Part shown: positions 8,961 to 18,116 of the stretch, piece by piece
Layout: every line of letters begins with the position of its first letter
How positions within the stretch are numbered: position 1 is the stretch's first letter
Assembly: GCF_010747415.1 (NCBI RefSeq)
Contig: NZ_JAAGNZ010000001.1
Location: 3,844,001-3,908,000, forward strand
Direction of reading: 5' to 3'
Length of the DNA: 64,000 nucleotides
Source of the DNA: Spirosoma agri
GTDB lineage: Bacteria > Bacteroidota > Bacteroidia > Cytophagales > Spirosomataceae
Program-made: the position numbers and the translations under genes
Notes under the pieces: generated by a model
The model's database searches: none
What the model was told of the DNA's origin: nothing
The model's input: only the letters and a program-made list of their open reading frames with translations

Positions 8961-10694
8961 TTAGTTTACGCGATACACGGGATAGCGATTGTGCGTCTTT
9001 TCGTAATAAGGCGTTTGTCGATAAATAAAGTCCAGTTGTGCATCGGCATTTTCGGCGAAGGCTTTATCGGCGGCTCGTTTCTCATCCAGTTGCTTGCGCA
9101 GAGCCGGGTTTTTCTTCACAATATCAGCGGCTGTATCTTCAAAAATATAATCAGAAAAGTACTCTTTCTGATCGAGGATGCTGTCGAAAAAGTTCCAGGC
9201 AAAGAACGAATCGACGCCCTGCGGCTCCAACGTTTCGACAATGAAGCGATTGGCGGCCTGATTGGTTTTAACCAGATAATCGCCCTTATAAAACTGAATT
9301 GACTGAGGTTCCGTCCTCACCTTCACCCCCGTGTGAACATAATGCCCTTCAAAAGGTCGCTGCGCACTCTTGAAGTCCGTCACGTAATAGGCCGAGACCG
9401 CCATCGTAGTATCGTTGGTCAATCCCTGAAGTTGCACCCCATTTCGTTTAAGGTGCGCAATCACTTCGGCCCACGCCTGCGGAATTACGTAAGCACCAGG
9501 CTTATCAACCTGCGCATCGACCACAAACGTATTCAGATACGGAATACGCTTCGTGAAGGGTTTCGCTCTGTCGTAATAGAGTCGTTTCAGACCCGACACC
9601 TCGCTGGGTTTGTAGGCAGCTGCATAGCCCAGAAACGTGATCGAATCTGTTTTTGTCCGGTCCAGTTTATAGCTGAGCGGGAACGTTGTCTGCTCCCGAA
9701 CGGCCTTATCAGCCTGTTGCTTGTTCGCCAGAATCGTTTGGGCGTCCTGCTCACACAGCCGGAGTACCGCTTCATCGAATACATACGATGCCTTGACGCG
9801 GTCCGGATATGCCTTCCACATATGGGTTTCCAGCGTAAAGCCTAAACAATTGAACAGCGCTGCGTAGCCGGTCGAATAGCGGGGCGAGTCATTGAAACCC
9901 AGCAGGCCGCTCTCGGGCGTATCCGAAAAATTGTTGACGTAGGGAGCCGGTGGAAATCCTTGTGCCGTCAATCGTTTGTCCAGTTCGGGCATGAATGTCT
10001 GCACCATGTAGCCCGAAACAGCCGGATGTAGCTTGTCTTTCTGGGTTGAGAAATAGGTCAGAACGTGCTGGTAATCGGCCCCGTCGCTGGTGTGGTTATC
10101 GATAAACACCTGCGGTTTCAACGATTGATACATCGACTGAAACGAGCGCGTATTCTCGGCTTCAGCCTTGATGTAATCGCGGTTCAGATTCAGGTTTCGG
10201 GCGTTACCGCGAAAGCCGTATGATTCCGGTCCGTTTTGATTCACGCGCGATACGCCCCGGTTCAGGCAACCATCTACGTTATAGACGGGCACAATGGCCA
10301 GCAAAACGTTTTTAGGAAGTTTGTTGGCTCTGAGCAAGTCCCGCGCCAGCATCATGCAGGCATCGATACCCTCCGGCTCACCGGGATGAATACCGTTGTT
10401 GATCAGCAGCGTTACGCGGTCAGGACGGGACGTAAACTGTTTATCTGCCGATACCAGAAAGAGGTGCAGCGGCTTCCCGATATCCGTTTTCCCTATCTCG
10501 ACAAGCTTGGCCTGCTCGTACTGCCGGTCCAGTTGCTGATACCAGCTGATAATCTGGGCATACGTAGCTGTCTGATTCGAATTGTGCTCAAAAGGCGTTA
10601 GCATCGATGCGTTGGACTGGGCCATCACAGCACTCGAAACCAGTTGGCTGACGGCCCAGCCAGCGCTGAATAGCCGAAGGAAGCGGGACTTCAT
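8961..10694 (-). CDS. Secreted M14-family zinc carboxypeptidase
   Basis: A 577-residue periplasmic or secreted metallopeptidase removing C-terminal residues from peptides or cell-wall fragments. The ATG at 10694 (MKSRFLRLFSAGWAVSQLVS, then SAVMAQS) gives a better signal peptide than the frame start seven codons upstream. Zinc ligands are visible as HPGEPEG (His103, Glu106) and the downstream His of DNHTSDGADYQH; RNLNLNRDYIKAE holds the substrate-binding Arg/Asn region, and FTLETHMWK supplies a plausible catalytic Glu. The C-terminal 200 residues form an extra domain. It follows the amidase by 24 bases, so the two are probably co-transcribed and may act together on amide or peptide substrates. 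Confidence 0.92.
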   Translation of the reverse strand: MKSRFLRLFSAGWAVSQLVSSAVMAQSNASMLTPFEHNSNQTATYAQIISWYQQLDRQYEQAKLVEIGKTDIGKPLHLFLVSADKQFTSRPDRVTLLINNGIHPGEPEGIDACMMLARDLLRANKLPKNVLLAIVPVYNVDGCLNRGVSRVNQNGPESYGFRGNARNLNLNRDYIKAEAENTRSFQSMYQSLKPQVFIDNHTSDGADYQHVLTYFSTQKDKLHPAVSGYMVQTFMPELDKRLTAQGFPPAPYVNNFSDTPESGLLGFNDSPRYSTGYAALFNCLGFTLETHMWKAYPDRVKASYVFDEAVLRLCEQDAQTILANKQQADKAVREQTTFPLSYKLDRTKTDSITFLGYAAAYKPSEVSGLKRLYYDRAKPFTKRIPYLNTFVVDAQVDKPGAYVIPQAWAEVIAHLKRNGVQLQGLTNDTTMAVSAYYVTDFKSAQRPFEGHYVHTGVKVRTEPQSIQFYKGDYLVKTNQAANRFIVETLEPQGVDSFFAWNFFDSILDQKEYFSDYIFEDTAADIVKKNPALRKQLDEKRAADKAFAENADAQLDFIYRQTPYYEKTHNRYPVYRVN

Positions 10695-10718
10695 AAACGG
10701 AGAAATGGATCTCATAAG

Positions 10719-12311
10719 CTATAGATAACGGCCGGCAAGTACGCGCTTATTTTTCTTCTTCGGTAATGGTGGCGTACTGTCGGGGGGGCTTCGGTGGTGC
10801 GTAGCCTGTTCGTACGCATAGACAAGTTTTATCAGAACGGGCTCACTGTATGGTCGTCCGAGGAACTGTAAACCAGCGGGTAACGTATCGTACGTAAAGC
10901 CCATCGGCACGGAAAAAGCCGGAAAGCCCGTTGGGGGCGACAGCGCGTTATTGTTCGTTCCAGACGGCGTATTGAGATCGCCAATGAGCCGGGGTGGATA
11001 ACTGAACGACGGATAAACCAGTGCGTCGACCCCTGTTGAATCCATAGCCCGCAGCAGCAACTGGCGCAATCGGGCACGGAGAGCCATGTTTTTTCCCCAT
11101 CCTTTATGTGCTTCGGGAGCCAGCGTATCGGCATTGGCATCGAGCAGCGTTTTTTCGAGATAGGGATGGAATTGCTTCGATTTGATGATGGACGTTAATG
11201 TTTTGTGGGGTGCATTCGGTCCCAGATTTGCCAGATACAGGTTGAAATCGCGTCGTAACTGCGGAATGGTATCAAATGATTTATTGATCGTATCCAGCTC
11301 CGGAACCCGTACCGAATCGATGACAATGGCCCCGGCGGCCCGCAGCTCATCCAGTGCCTTGTTGAACAGCGCATAGACCTGCGGATCGGAATTTTTCGGT
11401 GTACACAACTGGCGAAATACACCGATCCGGGCGCCTTTCAACCCATTTTTATCCAGAAACTGACGGTAGTTCGCCGGAATTTTACCCTCACTCTGACGAG
11501 TAACGGTATCGGCTTTGTCGTAGCCAGCAATTACTTCCAGTACCCGAACGGCATCTTCCACGGTCCGGCAAATGGGCCCGCCCGTGTCGTTGGTCATCGC
11601 CAGTGGCGCAATACCATCGCGACTGACGAGCCCCAGCGTAGGCCGGAAACCAACCAGACTTTGGTGCGAAGCTGGTCCGCGAATAGAGCTTCCGGTGTCG
11701 GTCCCCAAGCCGATCGTTCCGAAATCAGCCGCAACAGCCGCAGCTGTCCCTCCACTCGAACCAGCCGTTGTTCGCTTGGTATCATACGGATTTCGTGAAT
11801 AGCCGGGCAAAATCGAACTGACCGAAAATTGCCCCGATGAAGCAAATTCAGCCAGATTCGATTTGGCGATAATGATCGCGCCCGCTTCACGGATTCGGCG
11901 CACAACAAATGCATCATCGGGCGGAATGGATTTTTTCATGGCCAGCGTACCATTAGTCGTTGGCAAGTCGTAGGTGTCGTAATTATCCTTTACAATCACC
12001 GGAATACCGTGCAGCGGCCCGACCAGTTTACCGGTTGCTTTGTATAGGGAATCCAGCCGGTTCGCTTCAGCCAATGCTCTCGGATTCACCAGGATAATGG
12101 TGTTCAGATACGGCCCCTGTTTGTCGTAGGCATCGATACGATCCAGATAGAGCTGGACCAGTTGAACCGCCGTCAGTTTACCGTTTTGCATGGCCTCGTG
12201 CAGGCTGGCAATGGTTGCTTCACGGAGTTGCGCTGGCTTGAACGACTGGCCACTGGCGACGCCCGACAGCAGCCATAAACCAAGTAAAAGAGGAAGTAAG
12301 TGTCTTGCCAT
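10719..12311 (-). CDS. Secreted amidase, amidase-signature family
   Basis: A 530-residue hydrolase of carboxamide bonds, probably periplasmic given the N-terminus MARHLLPLLLGLWLLSGVAS ending in GQS. The Ser-cisSer-Lys triad is visible: Lys108 in GIPVIVKDN, the cis-Ser in TAGSSGGTAAA (about 185-186), and the nucleophile Ser209 in GTDTGSSIRGPASH. The C-terminus is basic (PPLPKKKNKRVLAGRYL). Closest types are peptide amidase or GatA-like enzymes, but the signal peptide excludes a role in tRNA-dependent amidation. It is first in an operon with the M14 carboxypeptidase and divergent from the M20 peptidase. Confidence 0.93.
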   Translation of the reverse strand: MARHLLPLLLGLWLLSGVASGQSFKPAQLREATIASLHEAMQNGKLTAVQLVQLYLDRIDAYDKQGPYLNTIILVNPRALAEANRLDSLYKATGKLVGPLHGIPVIVKDNYDTYDLPTTNGTLAMKKSIPPDDAFVVRRIREAGAIIIAKSNLAEFASSGQFSVSSILPGYSRNPYDTKRTTAGSSGGTAAAVAADFGTIGLGTDTGSSIRGPASHQSLVGFRPTLGLVSRDGIAPLAMTNDTGGPICRTVEDAVRVLEVIAGYDKADTVTRQSEGKIPANYRQFLDKNGLKGARIGVFRQLCTPKNSDPQVYALFNKALDELRAAGAIVIDSVRVPELDTINKSFDTIPQLRRDFNLYLANLGPNAPHKTLTSIIKSKQFHPYLEKTLLDANADTLAPEAHKGWGKNMALRARLRQLLLRAMDSTGVDALVYPSFSYPPRLIGDLNTPSGTNNNALSPPTGFPAFSVPMGFTYDTLPAGLQFLGRPYSEPVLIKLVYAYEQATHHRSPPDSTPPLPKKKNKRVLAGRYL

Positions 12312-12496
12312 CAGGAAGGGATCGTTTGGGTTAATTAGCGATTCAAACGCAAAGCGACAGAATAAACAATAACTTTACGCTCGCTTCAGCAAATTTTTAC
12401 TATAAATCTACGCTTCCCGACAGAACAATCAATACTACTCCACAAAAAATACAATTTCAAATTCTTTTCCGAACGTTTTCCATACAACCGCTAGTT

Positions 12497-13828
12497 ATGA
12501 ATCGACTACTCGCCCCGGCTGCTTTTACGTTGTTGCTCATCGGCTCCGCAGGTCAGCTTCTAAAGGCCCAGCCAGCACCAACCGTTGATAAACGCTATCT
12601 GGACGAAATTAAGAAACTGGCCGATCAACCCGCCGTAAAATCGGCCTTTCAGACTTTTATCGATCTCGAACCACAGACAAAACAGGATTTGATTACCCTG
12701 ACGGAAACCCCATCACCGCCCTTCAAAGAACAGGTCAGAGCAAAAAAATTCGCGGCTATGATCAAAGAAGCCGGTGCCGACTCGGTCTGGATCGATGACG
12801 TGAACAATGTGCTGGCAAAACGGAAAGGCCGCTCCGGCAAAAAGACGGTCGTTGTTGAAGCGCACCTTGACACCGTTTTTCCCGAAGGAACAGACGTAAA
12901 GGTCAAACAGAAAGGCGATACGCTTTATGCACCTGGTGTGGGCGACGACACCCGCGGGCTGACTGCTGTACTGGCGGTTCTGAAAGGGATGGAGAAAGCG
13001 GGTATTGAAACCGACGCCGATGTGCTGTTTGTCGGGGCAGTTGGCGAAGAAGGACTGGGCGACCTGCGGGGTGTTAAGCATTTGCTGCGGAAGGATGGCG
13101 GCATCAAACCCGATGCCTACATCGCGGTCGATGGGGATGGTATTGGTACGATCACGCATCGCGGGCTGGGGTCGCACCGCTACCGAATCACGTTCAAAGG
13201 GCCGGGTGGTCACTCGTACGGTTCATTCGGCATTGTTAATCCGCACAGTGCTTTGGGAAAGGCAATTTATTATTTCACGGCCGATGCGGATAAGGCAACG
13301 CGGCAGGGCGTTAAAACGACGTACAGCGTTAGTGTGATTGGTGGTGGTACGTCAGTAAACGCAATTCCCTATGAGTCATGGGCGGAGATCGATATGCGCT
13401 CCGAAAGCCCAGACAAACTCAACGAAGTTGATCAGTTATTACAGAACGCGGTTCAAAAAGCGCTTAAAGAGGAAAACAGTATCAAACGGCAAGGCCCCGA
13501 TCTGACAGTTGACGTGAAGAAAATTGGTGACCGGCCATCGGGGAAAACGGAGGCAACGGCGGCTATTGTCCAGCGGGCTATGGCGGTGTCGACATACCTG
13601 AACGCAGAACCCCAACTGGAGGTCTCGTCTACAAACGCCAACACGCCAATTTCCCTGGGTATTCCAGCCGTAACGATCGGTAGCGGGGGCATCGGTGGTG
13701 GCGAACACGCGCTAAACGAATGGTGGCTCAACGACAAAGGCTATCTGGGTATGCAGCGGGTGTTACTACTGCTGTTAGCCGAAGCAGGCCTGAATAAAAC
13801 TACCGGCGCGCCAATCGGCAAAAAGTAA
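12497..13828 (+). CDS. Secreted M20-family metallopeptidase
   Basis: A 443-residue di-zinc peptidase or aminoacylase with a signal peptide (MNRLLAPAAFTLLLIGSAGQ, cleavage near LKAQP). Metal and catalytic residues of the M20 fold are in order: VVEAHLDTVFPE (first His and the catalytic Asp), GVGDDTRGL (bridging Asp), GEEGLGD (catalytic base and metal Glu), IAVDGDG (Asp), and a terminal His in GIGGGEHALNEWW. The dimerisation domain with RGLGSHRYRITFKGPGGHSY lies in the middle. The gene stands alone; a perfect hairpin follows its stop. Substrate is unknown, di- or tripeptides being typical of the M20 family. Confidence 0.93.
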   Translation: MNRLLAPAAFTLLLIGSAGQLLKAQPAPTVDKRYLDEIKKLADQPAVKSAFQTFIDLEPQTKQDLITLTETPSPPFKEQVRAKKFAAMIKEAGADSVWIDDVNNVLAKRKGRSGKKTVVVEAHLDTVFPEGTDVKVKQKGDTLYAPGVGDDTRGLTAVLAVLKGMEKAGIETDADVLFVGAVGEEGLGDLRGVKHLLRKDGGIKPDAYIAVDGDGIGTITHRGLGSHRYRITFKGPGGHSYGSFGIVNPHSALGKAIYYFTADADKATRQGVKTTYSVSVIGGGTSVNAIPYESWAEIDMRSESPDKLNEVDQLLQNAVQKALKEENSIKRQGPDLTVDVKKIGDRPSGKTEATAAIVQRAMAVSTYLNAEPQLEVSSTNANTPISLGIPAVTIGSGGIGGGEHALNEWWLNDKGYLGMQRVLLLLLAEAGLNKTTGAPIGKK

Positions 13829-13847
13829 TTCAATGGTTTTGATTTCG

Positions 13848-13898
13848 TTGTTGGTTTCATACGCCGTATCTTGGAGATACGGCGTATGAAACCAACAA
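13848..13898. repeat. Perfect long hairpin between convergent genes, shared-core family copy 1
   Basis: Arms of 23 bases at 13848-13870 and 13876-13898 are exactly complementary around a TTGGA loop. The core CCGTATCTTGGAGATACGG is identical to that in the element at 53512-53586, whereas the outer arms differ. The element separates the converging stops of the M20 and SDR genes. There is no U-tract, so it is not a textbook intrinsic terminator; it may be a bidirectional terminator or a REP-like palindrome. Confidence 0.85.
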
Positions 13899-13906
13899 TC
13901 CGCTCT

Positions 13907-14935
13907 TTATTCACCCATCTCATTGTTGGCAACGGCCGCCTTATCAGTAAGTCGAGTAAGTATCGACTCCGAAAGCGGGGTTTCGCTGTCCTTACCGAAC
14001 GTACGCTGCTCACCGATCCCGCCCGGTTCCGGCAAAAACTCATTAGCCCAACCTAATGTATCCGTTATGAAGCCCGGCGCAAATCCGTGGATAGCAGAAC
14101 CTATTTTGGCCGGTAAGGTGATGATTCGCTCGGCTTCACCCGTTCGACACGCATCTACAATTTCACGAGCGCAGTCATCGGATGCGATTGTAAAAAAAGG
14201 GATCGAATCACTGATCTTGAAAACACTGTACTCTTTCTCGTTCTGACCTTTGAAGATGGCATTGCGCGGGCTTCCCGTTCGAATCAGACCGGGGCAGATC
14301 GTTGTCACAAAGATACCATCCTTGAGCAGTTCTGACCGAAGCCCTTCGGAGTATCCGACGAAGGCGAATTTACTGACCGAATAAGGAGCAAGATGAGGCA
14401 CTGCAATTTTACCCCCAAACGAAGTGATATTGACGATACGCCCTGCTTTCCGTTCGCGCATCCGAGGAAGTACCGCGTTGACCATGTTAAAAGCTGACCA
14501 GAAGTTGGTCTCCATCGCTTCCCGAAAATCGCTTTCGGTAGCGTGCTCAAGCGGACTCACGATAATCGTTCCGGCATTGTTGACCAGCACATCTACTGGC
14601 CCTAATACCTGATCGACGGCTCTTATAAAATCCGCAACCTGATCTTTATCGGTAATGTCGCAGGCATACGTAAACACGTCACTGCCGCGCATTCGCAGGT
14701 CTGCCTGAGCGCGGTTCAGTTCATCCTGATCGCGGGCGCAGATCGCTACATTGGCACCTTCCTGCGCAAAGTGGCGGGCTAGTTCGAGACCCAGCCCGCG
14801 CGAGCCCCCGGTGATGACAACGGTTTTATCGTGAAAATCTATCGTTCGTTTTTTAGTCAGAAACGCTTTCGCAACGGCCACAGCCCCAATACCCGCCAGC
14901 GTCCACCACAGTCCGTTATGATTCAAGGCACTCAT
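13907..14935 (-). CDS. Membrane-anchored short-chain dehydrogenase/reductase
   Basis: A 342-residue NAD(P)-dependent oxidoreductase. An N-terminal hydrophobic segment (LWWTLAGIGAVAVAKAFL, residues 9-26) may anchor it. The Rossmann fold is clear: VVITGGSRGLGLELARHF (TGxxxGxG), CARD after beta-2, NNAG in VDVLVNNAGTI, the catalytic Ser in IVNITSFGG, and YSVSK with the Tyr-Lys pair. The C-terminal 80 residues extend past the classical fold and include KIGSAIHGFAPGFITDTLG. It resembles Bacteroidota SDRs annotated as general ketoreductases; no substrate is evident. The neighbours are a hairpin and the divergent DJ-1 gene. Confidence 0.9.
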   Translation of the reverse strand: MSALNHNGLWWTLAGIGAVAVAKAFLTKKRTIDFHDKTVVITGGSRGLGLELARHFAQEGANVAICARDQDELNRAQADLRMRGSDVFTYACDITDKDQVADFIRAVDQVLGPVDVLVNNAGTIIVSPLEHATESDFREAMETNFWSAFNMVNAVLPRMRERKAGRIVNITSFGGKIAVPHLAPYSVSKFAFVGYSEGLRSELLKDGIFVTTICPGLIRTGSPRNAIFKGQNEKEYSVFKISDSIPFFTIASDDCAREIVDACRTGEAERIITLPAKIGSAIHGFAPGFITDTLGWANEFLPEPGGIGEQRTFGKDSETPLSESILTRLTDKAAVANNEMGE

Positions 14936-15134
14936 TGTTTTAGTCGTTTTTTGTTCGTCTTCCAGTCAACTCATGCCGCAACCCGATTGTTGACGGCTTT
15001 GAGTAAGTGGGACCGGTTCGAAGCACGGCTCCCTACCAATCGCACAGTGCCACTTCGCGAATCTTTCGTAACCAAATGAGCAAACAGAGCGTTATCTTCT
15101 CTGTACAACAATCAGTATTACGAACTCAACAATC

Positions 15135-15704
15135 ATGGAAAATCAACAAAATCTGGCGGGCAAAAAAATAGCGGCCCTGATGACGGAAGGTTTCGAACAG
15201 GTCGAACTGACCAAACCCCAGCAGGCCTTCGAAGATGCCGGTGCAACAGTACATATTATTGCCCCGAAAGGTGGCCAGATCAAAGCATGGGACGAAACCG
15301 AATGGGGCGAAACATTTGATGTTGACCTGCCACTCGCCGGAGCGGACCCCGCCAGTTACGATGCCTTGCTATTGCCAGGGGGCGTTTTGAACCCAGACAA
15401 ACTACGCACGGAACCACAGGCGGTTAAATTCATCCAGCACTTTTTTGATCAGCAAAAACCCGTTGCCGCCATCTGTCACGCACCCACGATGCTGATCGAA
15501 GCGGATGTGGTCGATGGCCGTACGCTAACGTCGTACCCTTCGATCCAGACGGATCTTAAGAACGCCGGAGCAACTTGGGTCAATCAAGAAGTTGTCGTTG
15601 ATGGCAACTTGGTTACCAGCCGTAATCCTGACGATATACCAGCTTTCAACCGGGAAGCGATCAAATTGATCAGCGAAGGCGTCAAAGCCAATCAGACGGC
15701 CTAG
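15135..15704 (+). CDS. DJ-1/PfpI family protein (general stress protein 18 type)
   Basis: A 189-residue cytoplasmic protein of the class I glutamine amidotransferase-like DJ-1/PfpI superfamily. The nucleophile elbow AAICHAPTML carries the conserved Cys with a following His, and IAALMTEGFEQVELTKP supplies the Glu near the active site. YDALLLPGGVLNPDKLR is the usual third-strand motif. Relatives such as YfkM act in stress protection, possibly as deglycases or proteases; the exact activity is debated. It is a single gene divergent from the SDR and convergent with truA, with a long perfect palindrome after its stop. Confidence 0.92.
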   Translation: MENQQNLAGKKIAALMTEGFEQVELTKPQQAFEDAGATVHIIAPKGGQIKAWDETEWGETFDVDLPLAGADPASYDALLLPGGVLNPDKLRTEPQAVKFIQHFFDQQKPVAAICHAPTMLIEADVVDGRTLTSYPSIQTDLKNAGATWVNQEVVVDGNLVTSRNPDDIPAFNREAIKLISEGVKANQTA

Positions 15705-15713
15705 TTTTTTTAG

Positions 15714-15759
15714 TGCAGATCGGGGAATCGGAGCCATGGCTCCGATTCCCCGATCTGCA
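15714..15759. repeat. 46-base perfect palindrome between converging genes
   Basis: The sequence from 15714 to 15759 equals its own reverse complement, centred on GAGCCATGGCTC, giving 23-base arms. It lies nine bases after the DJ-1 stop and 13 bases before the truA stop on the other strand. A run of T at its left edge is on the wrong side for a rho-independent terminator of either gene. It may serve as a bidirectional terminator or be a REP-like unit unrelated in core to those at 13848 and 53512. Confidence 0.85.
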
Positions 15760-15772
15760 TTCATCCATAGTA

Positions 15773-16543
15773 TCACTCCCCCGGGCTTACCCGCTGCGCT
15801 AATACGCCATCGGGATAGCCAACTTCCACCAGATACAGGCCATTGGCCGGAGCCGCCCGTCCAGCCAGGGTGCGGTCCTGATCGTTGATCAACTGGTCGA
15901 ACTGGTCAAGCGTCATTCCGTCCTGCCCTATTTCGAGCATGGTGCCCACAATGGTGCGCACCATTCCCCACAAAAACCGATTGGCTTTGATGTGAAACGT
16001 CAGCAAATTGGCCTCACTACGCTCCCAGTACGCAAAATCAAGCCGACATCGAAAGTGCGTCACGTTGGCCCGCGCCTTACTGAAGCTTTTAAAATCAGTA
16101 TGATTGAGCAATATCCGGCAAGCTTCGTTCATACGCTCGACATCCAGCGCAGGCCGAAAGTGATAGGTCAACCCGGATTCAAACGCGTTTTTATGACGCG
16201 TAATATGATACTGATAATACCGTGAGATGGCCGAAAAGCGAGCATGGTCAGTTGGTCGAACGGGAAAGATCGCTCGTATGGCAATGTCATCCGGCAGCAT
16301 GCAGTTGATCGAATAAAGCAACGCATCCGTCCATATGATCGGCTCTTCGACCTCAAAATGAGCGAATTGTTGTTGCGCATGAACCCCCGCATCAGTACGC
16401 CCGCTTCCCATAACGAACACCGGCTGTCGCAGTCGCCGGGTCAATGCCGCTTCCAGCGTCGTTTGCACACTTACGCCGTTTGCCTGTGTTTGCCAGCCGT
16501 GGTAGGCGGTTCCTCTGTACGATAGTTCGATAAAATAACGCAT
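15773..16543 (-). CDS. truA: tRNA pseudouridine synthase A
   Basis: A 256-residue enzyme that isomerises uridines 38-40 of the tRNA anticodon arm to pseudouridine. The ATG at 16543 yields MRYFIELSYRGTAYHGWQTQ, the standard TruA opening; the frame extends 20 codons upstream without homology. The catalytic aspartate is Asp51 in GSGRTDAGVHA. Other family motifs are LNHTDFKSFSK (C in other bacteria), FHIKANRFLWGMVRTIVGTM near the RNA-binding cleft, and the C-terminal GRAAPANGLYLVEVGYP. Length matches the family. It converges with the DJ-1 gene and lies 86 bases downstream of the DUF6600 gene start side. Confidence 0.97.
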   Translation of the reverse strand: MRYFIELSYRGTAYHGWQTQANGVSVQTTLEAALTRRLRQPVFVMGSGRTDAGVHAQQQFAHFEVEEPIIWTDALLYSINCMLPDDIAIRAIFPVRPTDHARFSAISRYYQYHITRHKNAFESGLTYHFRPALDVERMNEACRILLNHTDFKSFSKARANVTHFRCRLDFAYWERSEANLLTFHIKANRFLWGMVRTIVGTMLEIGQDGMTLDQFDQLINDQDRTLAGRAAPANGLYLVEVGYPDGVLAQRVSPGE

Positions 16544-16629
16544 ACCGGGCAAAAATACGCCCAAACCGTCTAAAACGATGAAGCCGCCCACCCATAGGTG
16601 CACGGCTCCGTCAAAAAGCTTAATGAACG

Positions 16630-18015
16630 CTATCGTGGCCCGCGACCACCGCCACCCGGAAACCCACCCTGCCGACCACCCGATTGGCCCGGCTCCTGTG
16701 TGCGCTGCTGAATCTGAGGCTGTGCTCCACGGTTTTCGGGCGCACGCTGGAATCCGCCTTCGCGGCCAGCCGGAGCCATCTGCGTTCCGGGTTGAGCCTG
16801 AGAACCTGGCCGCTCGAATGATCGGTTCGGTTGCTGTTGTGGTTCAAATCCACCCTGCCGACCACTATTGCCCGGTTCCGCCCGCTGGTATGTCCCCCGG
16901 CTTGTACCACTGGACCGATCAGGAGCCGGATAAGTACCAGGATTTGGCGTAGCTGGGCTCATTCCGGGGTTCGAAAAAGAACCGCGTCGATCGGGCGAAG
17001 TATTTCCATTGTAGTCCCGATTTGGCCGGCTGTTTCCATTAAAGTCGCGACCAGGCGTGTTATTCCCATCAAAATCACGACCGGGTGCGTTGTTGCCATT
17101 GAAGTCTCGGTTAGGCCCTGCGTTCCCGTTGTAGCTGCCCCGGTTAGGTACGTTGTTCCCGTTGTAGTCGCGATTCGGCATATTGCTGTTGTAGCTGCCC
17201 CGGTTCGGTACGCCGTTATTGTTGTAATTTGGTCGGGCACCATTGTCGAACCGATCACGGTCATTGCGGCCATAGTCCTGACGGGCATTGTTCGGACGAT
17301 AGAACCCTACCGAGCCATTGCCAATCACAGAACGACCGGGACGGTCCATATTATCGATCCGATAGACCGGAACGCTTCGGCGGGTTACCCGTTCGATATC
17401 ACCACGCGGTGGTCCGTATGCATACGCCCGGTTGTTGGTCCGGTAGTAATTGTTGATGATCGTCGTGTTCTGGTAGATGTTGATAACGTTGGGCCGTGGC
17501 ACGCAATAGCTATACAGACGAGGGCTCGTGATGTAAATCTGAGGGACAAATGTCCAGTAAGGAGCCGGTATGTTGATATTGATGTTCACGTTCATACCAG
17601 GGGCTAGCGGTGCCCATCCATAATATCCACCGCCCGTACGCCACGACACCCAGGCTGGTCCCCAGTCGGAATCAGGAATCCAGAGCCAGCCGCCATAGGC
17701 CGGATCGTAAATCCAGCGACCGTAGTGGAACGGCGCCCAGCCCCACGCGTAATCGGACACCCAGGTGTTGCCGTATTCTGTAACGACCCAGTGACCGCCA
17801 GTGGCATAGGGCTGGAAATCAGGACCGGCATCCGGAATCCACACATTGCCGTAGCTAGGGTATTGCGTCCACTGTCCGTAAGGCGCTAATTCATCATAGA
17901 AGGATTCGACCGGTACGCTGACACCCGGCTGCGCCATCGCTTTCGGCAGGAAAGACGGGCTAAAAGCCAGCATAGTTATCAGACCGAGGAGCTTTATCGT
18001 TTTCAGAACTGTCAT
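16630..18015 (-). CDS. Secreted DUF6600-type protein with Asn/Gly/Arg-rich tandem repeats
   Basis: A 461-residue exported protein. The ATG at 18015 gives MTVLKTIKLLGLITMLAFSP and cleavage near KAMAQP. Residues about 35-160 form a Trp/Tyr/Gly-rich DUF6600-like domain (YGQWTQYPSYGNVWIP, HYGRWIYDPAYGGWLWIPD). After a middle region with PNVINIYQNTTIINNYYRTN, residues about 255-345 are tandem units of 10-11 residues of the form NRDFNGNNAP, and the C-terminal 100 residues are rich in Pro, Gln, Gly and Arg. The low-complexity tail looks surface-exposed or matrix-binding. No enzymatic motif is visible; an envelope-structure role is inferred from export and composition. Confidence 0.8.
   Translation of the reverse strand: MTVLKTIKLLGLITMLAFSPSFLPKAMAQPGVSVPVESFYDELAPYGQWTQYPSYGNVWIPDAGPDFQPYATGGHWVVTEYGNTWVSDYAWGWAPFHYGRWIYDPAYGGWLWIPDSDWGPAWVSWRTGGGYYGWAPLAPGMNVNININIPAPYWTFVPQIYITSPRLYSYCVPRPNVINIYQNTTIINNYYRTNNRAYAYGPPRGDIERVTRRSVPVYRIDNMDRPGRSVIGNGSVGFYRPNNARQDYGRNDRDRFDNGARPNYNNNGVPNRGSYNSNMPNRDYNGNNVPNRGSYNGNAGPNRDFNGNNAPGRDFDGNNTPGRDFNGNSRPNRDYNGNTSPDRRGSFSNPGMSPATPNPGTYPAPDRSSGTSRGTYQRAEPGNSGRQGGFEPQQQPNRSFERPGSQAQPGTQMAPAGREGGFQRAPENRGAQPQIQQRTQEPGQSGGRQGGFPGGGGRGPR
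16992..17235 (-). repeat. In-gene tandem repeat coding for NRDFNGNNAP-like units
   Basis: About seven degenerate copies of a 30-33 base unit encode peptides such as NRDYNGNNVP, NRDFNGNNAP, GRDFDGNNTP, GRDFNGNSRP and NRDYNGNTSP. All stay in frame, so copy number could vary without breaking the gene. Confidence 0.8.
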
Positions 18016-18116
18016 GACCGAACTAGTTTGCGTGTGAGTTTCGACACTCAACATGAATTAGATTGCCCAAATGCGCAAACGTTTAACCACGGTTGAAAAC
18101 TTATTTCTACGCGTAG

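Noticed and set aside
10719..12311. GatA subunit of glutamyl-tRNA amidotransferase
   Set aside because: The amidase carries a signal peptide and no gatB or gatC is adjacent; glnS in the window also makes such a pathway for Gln unnecessary.
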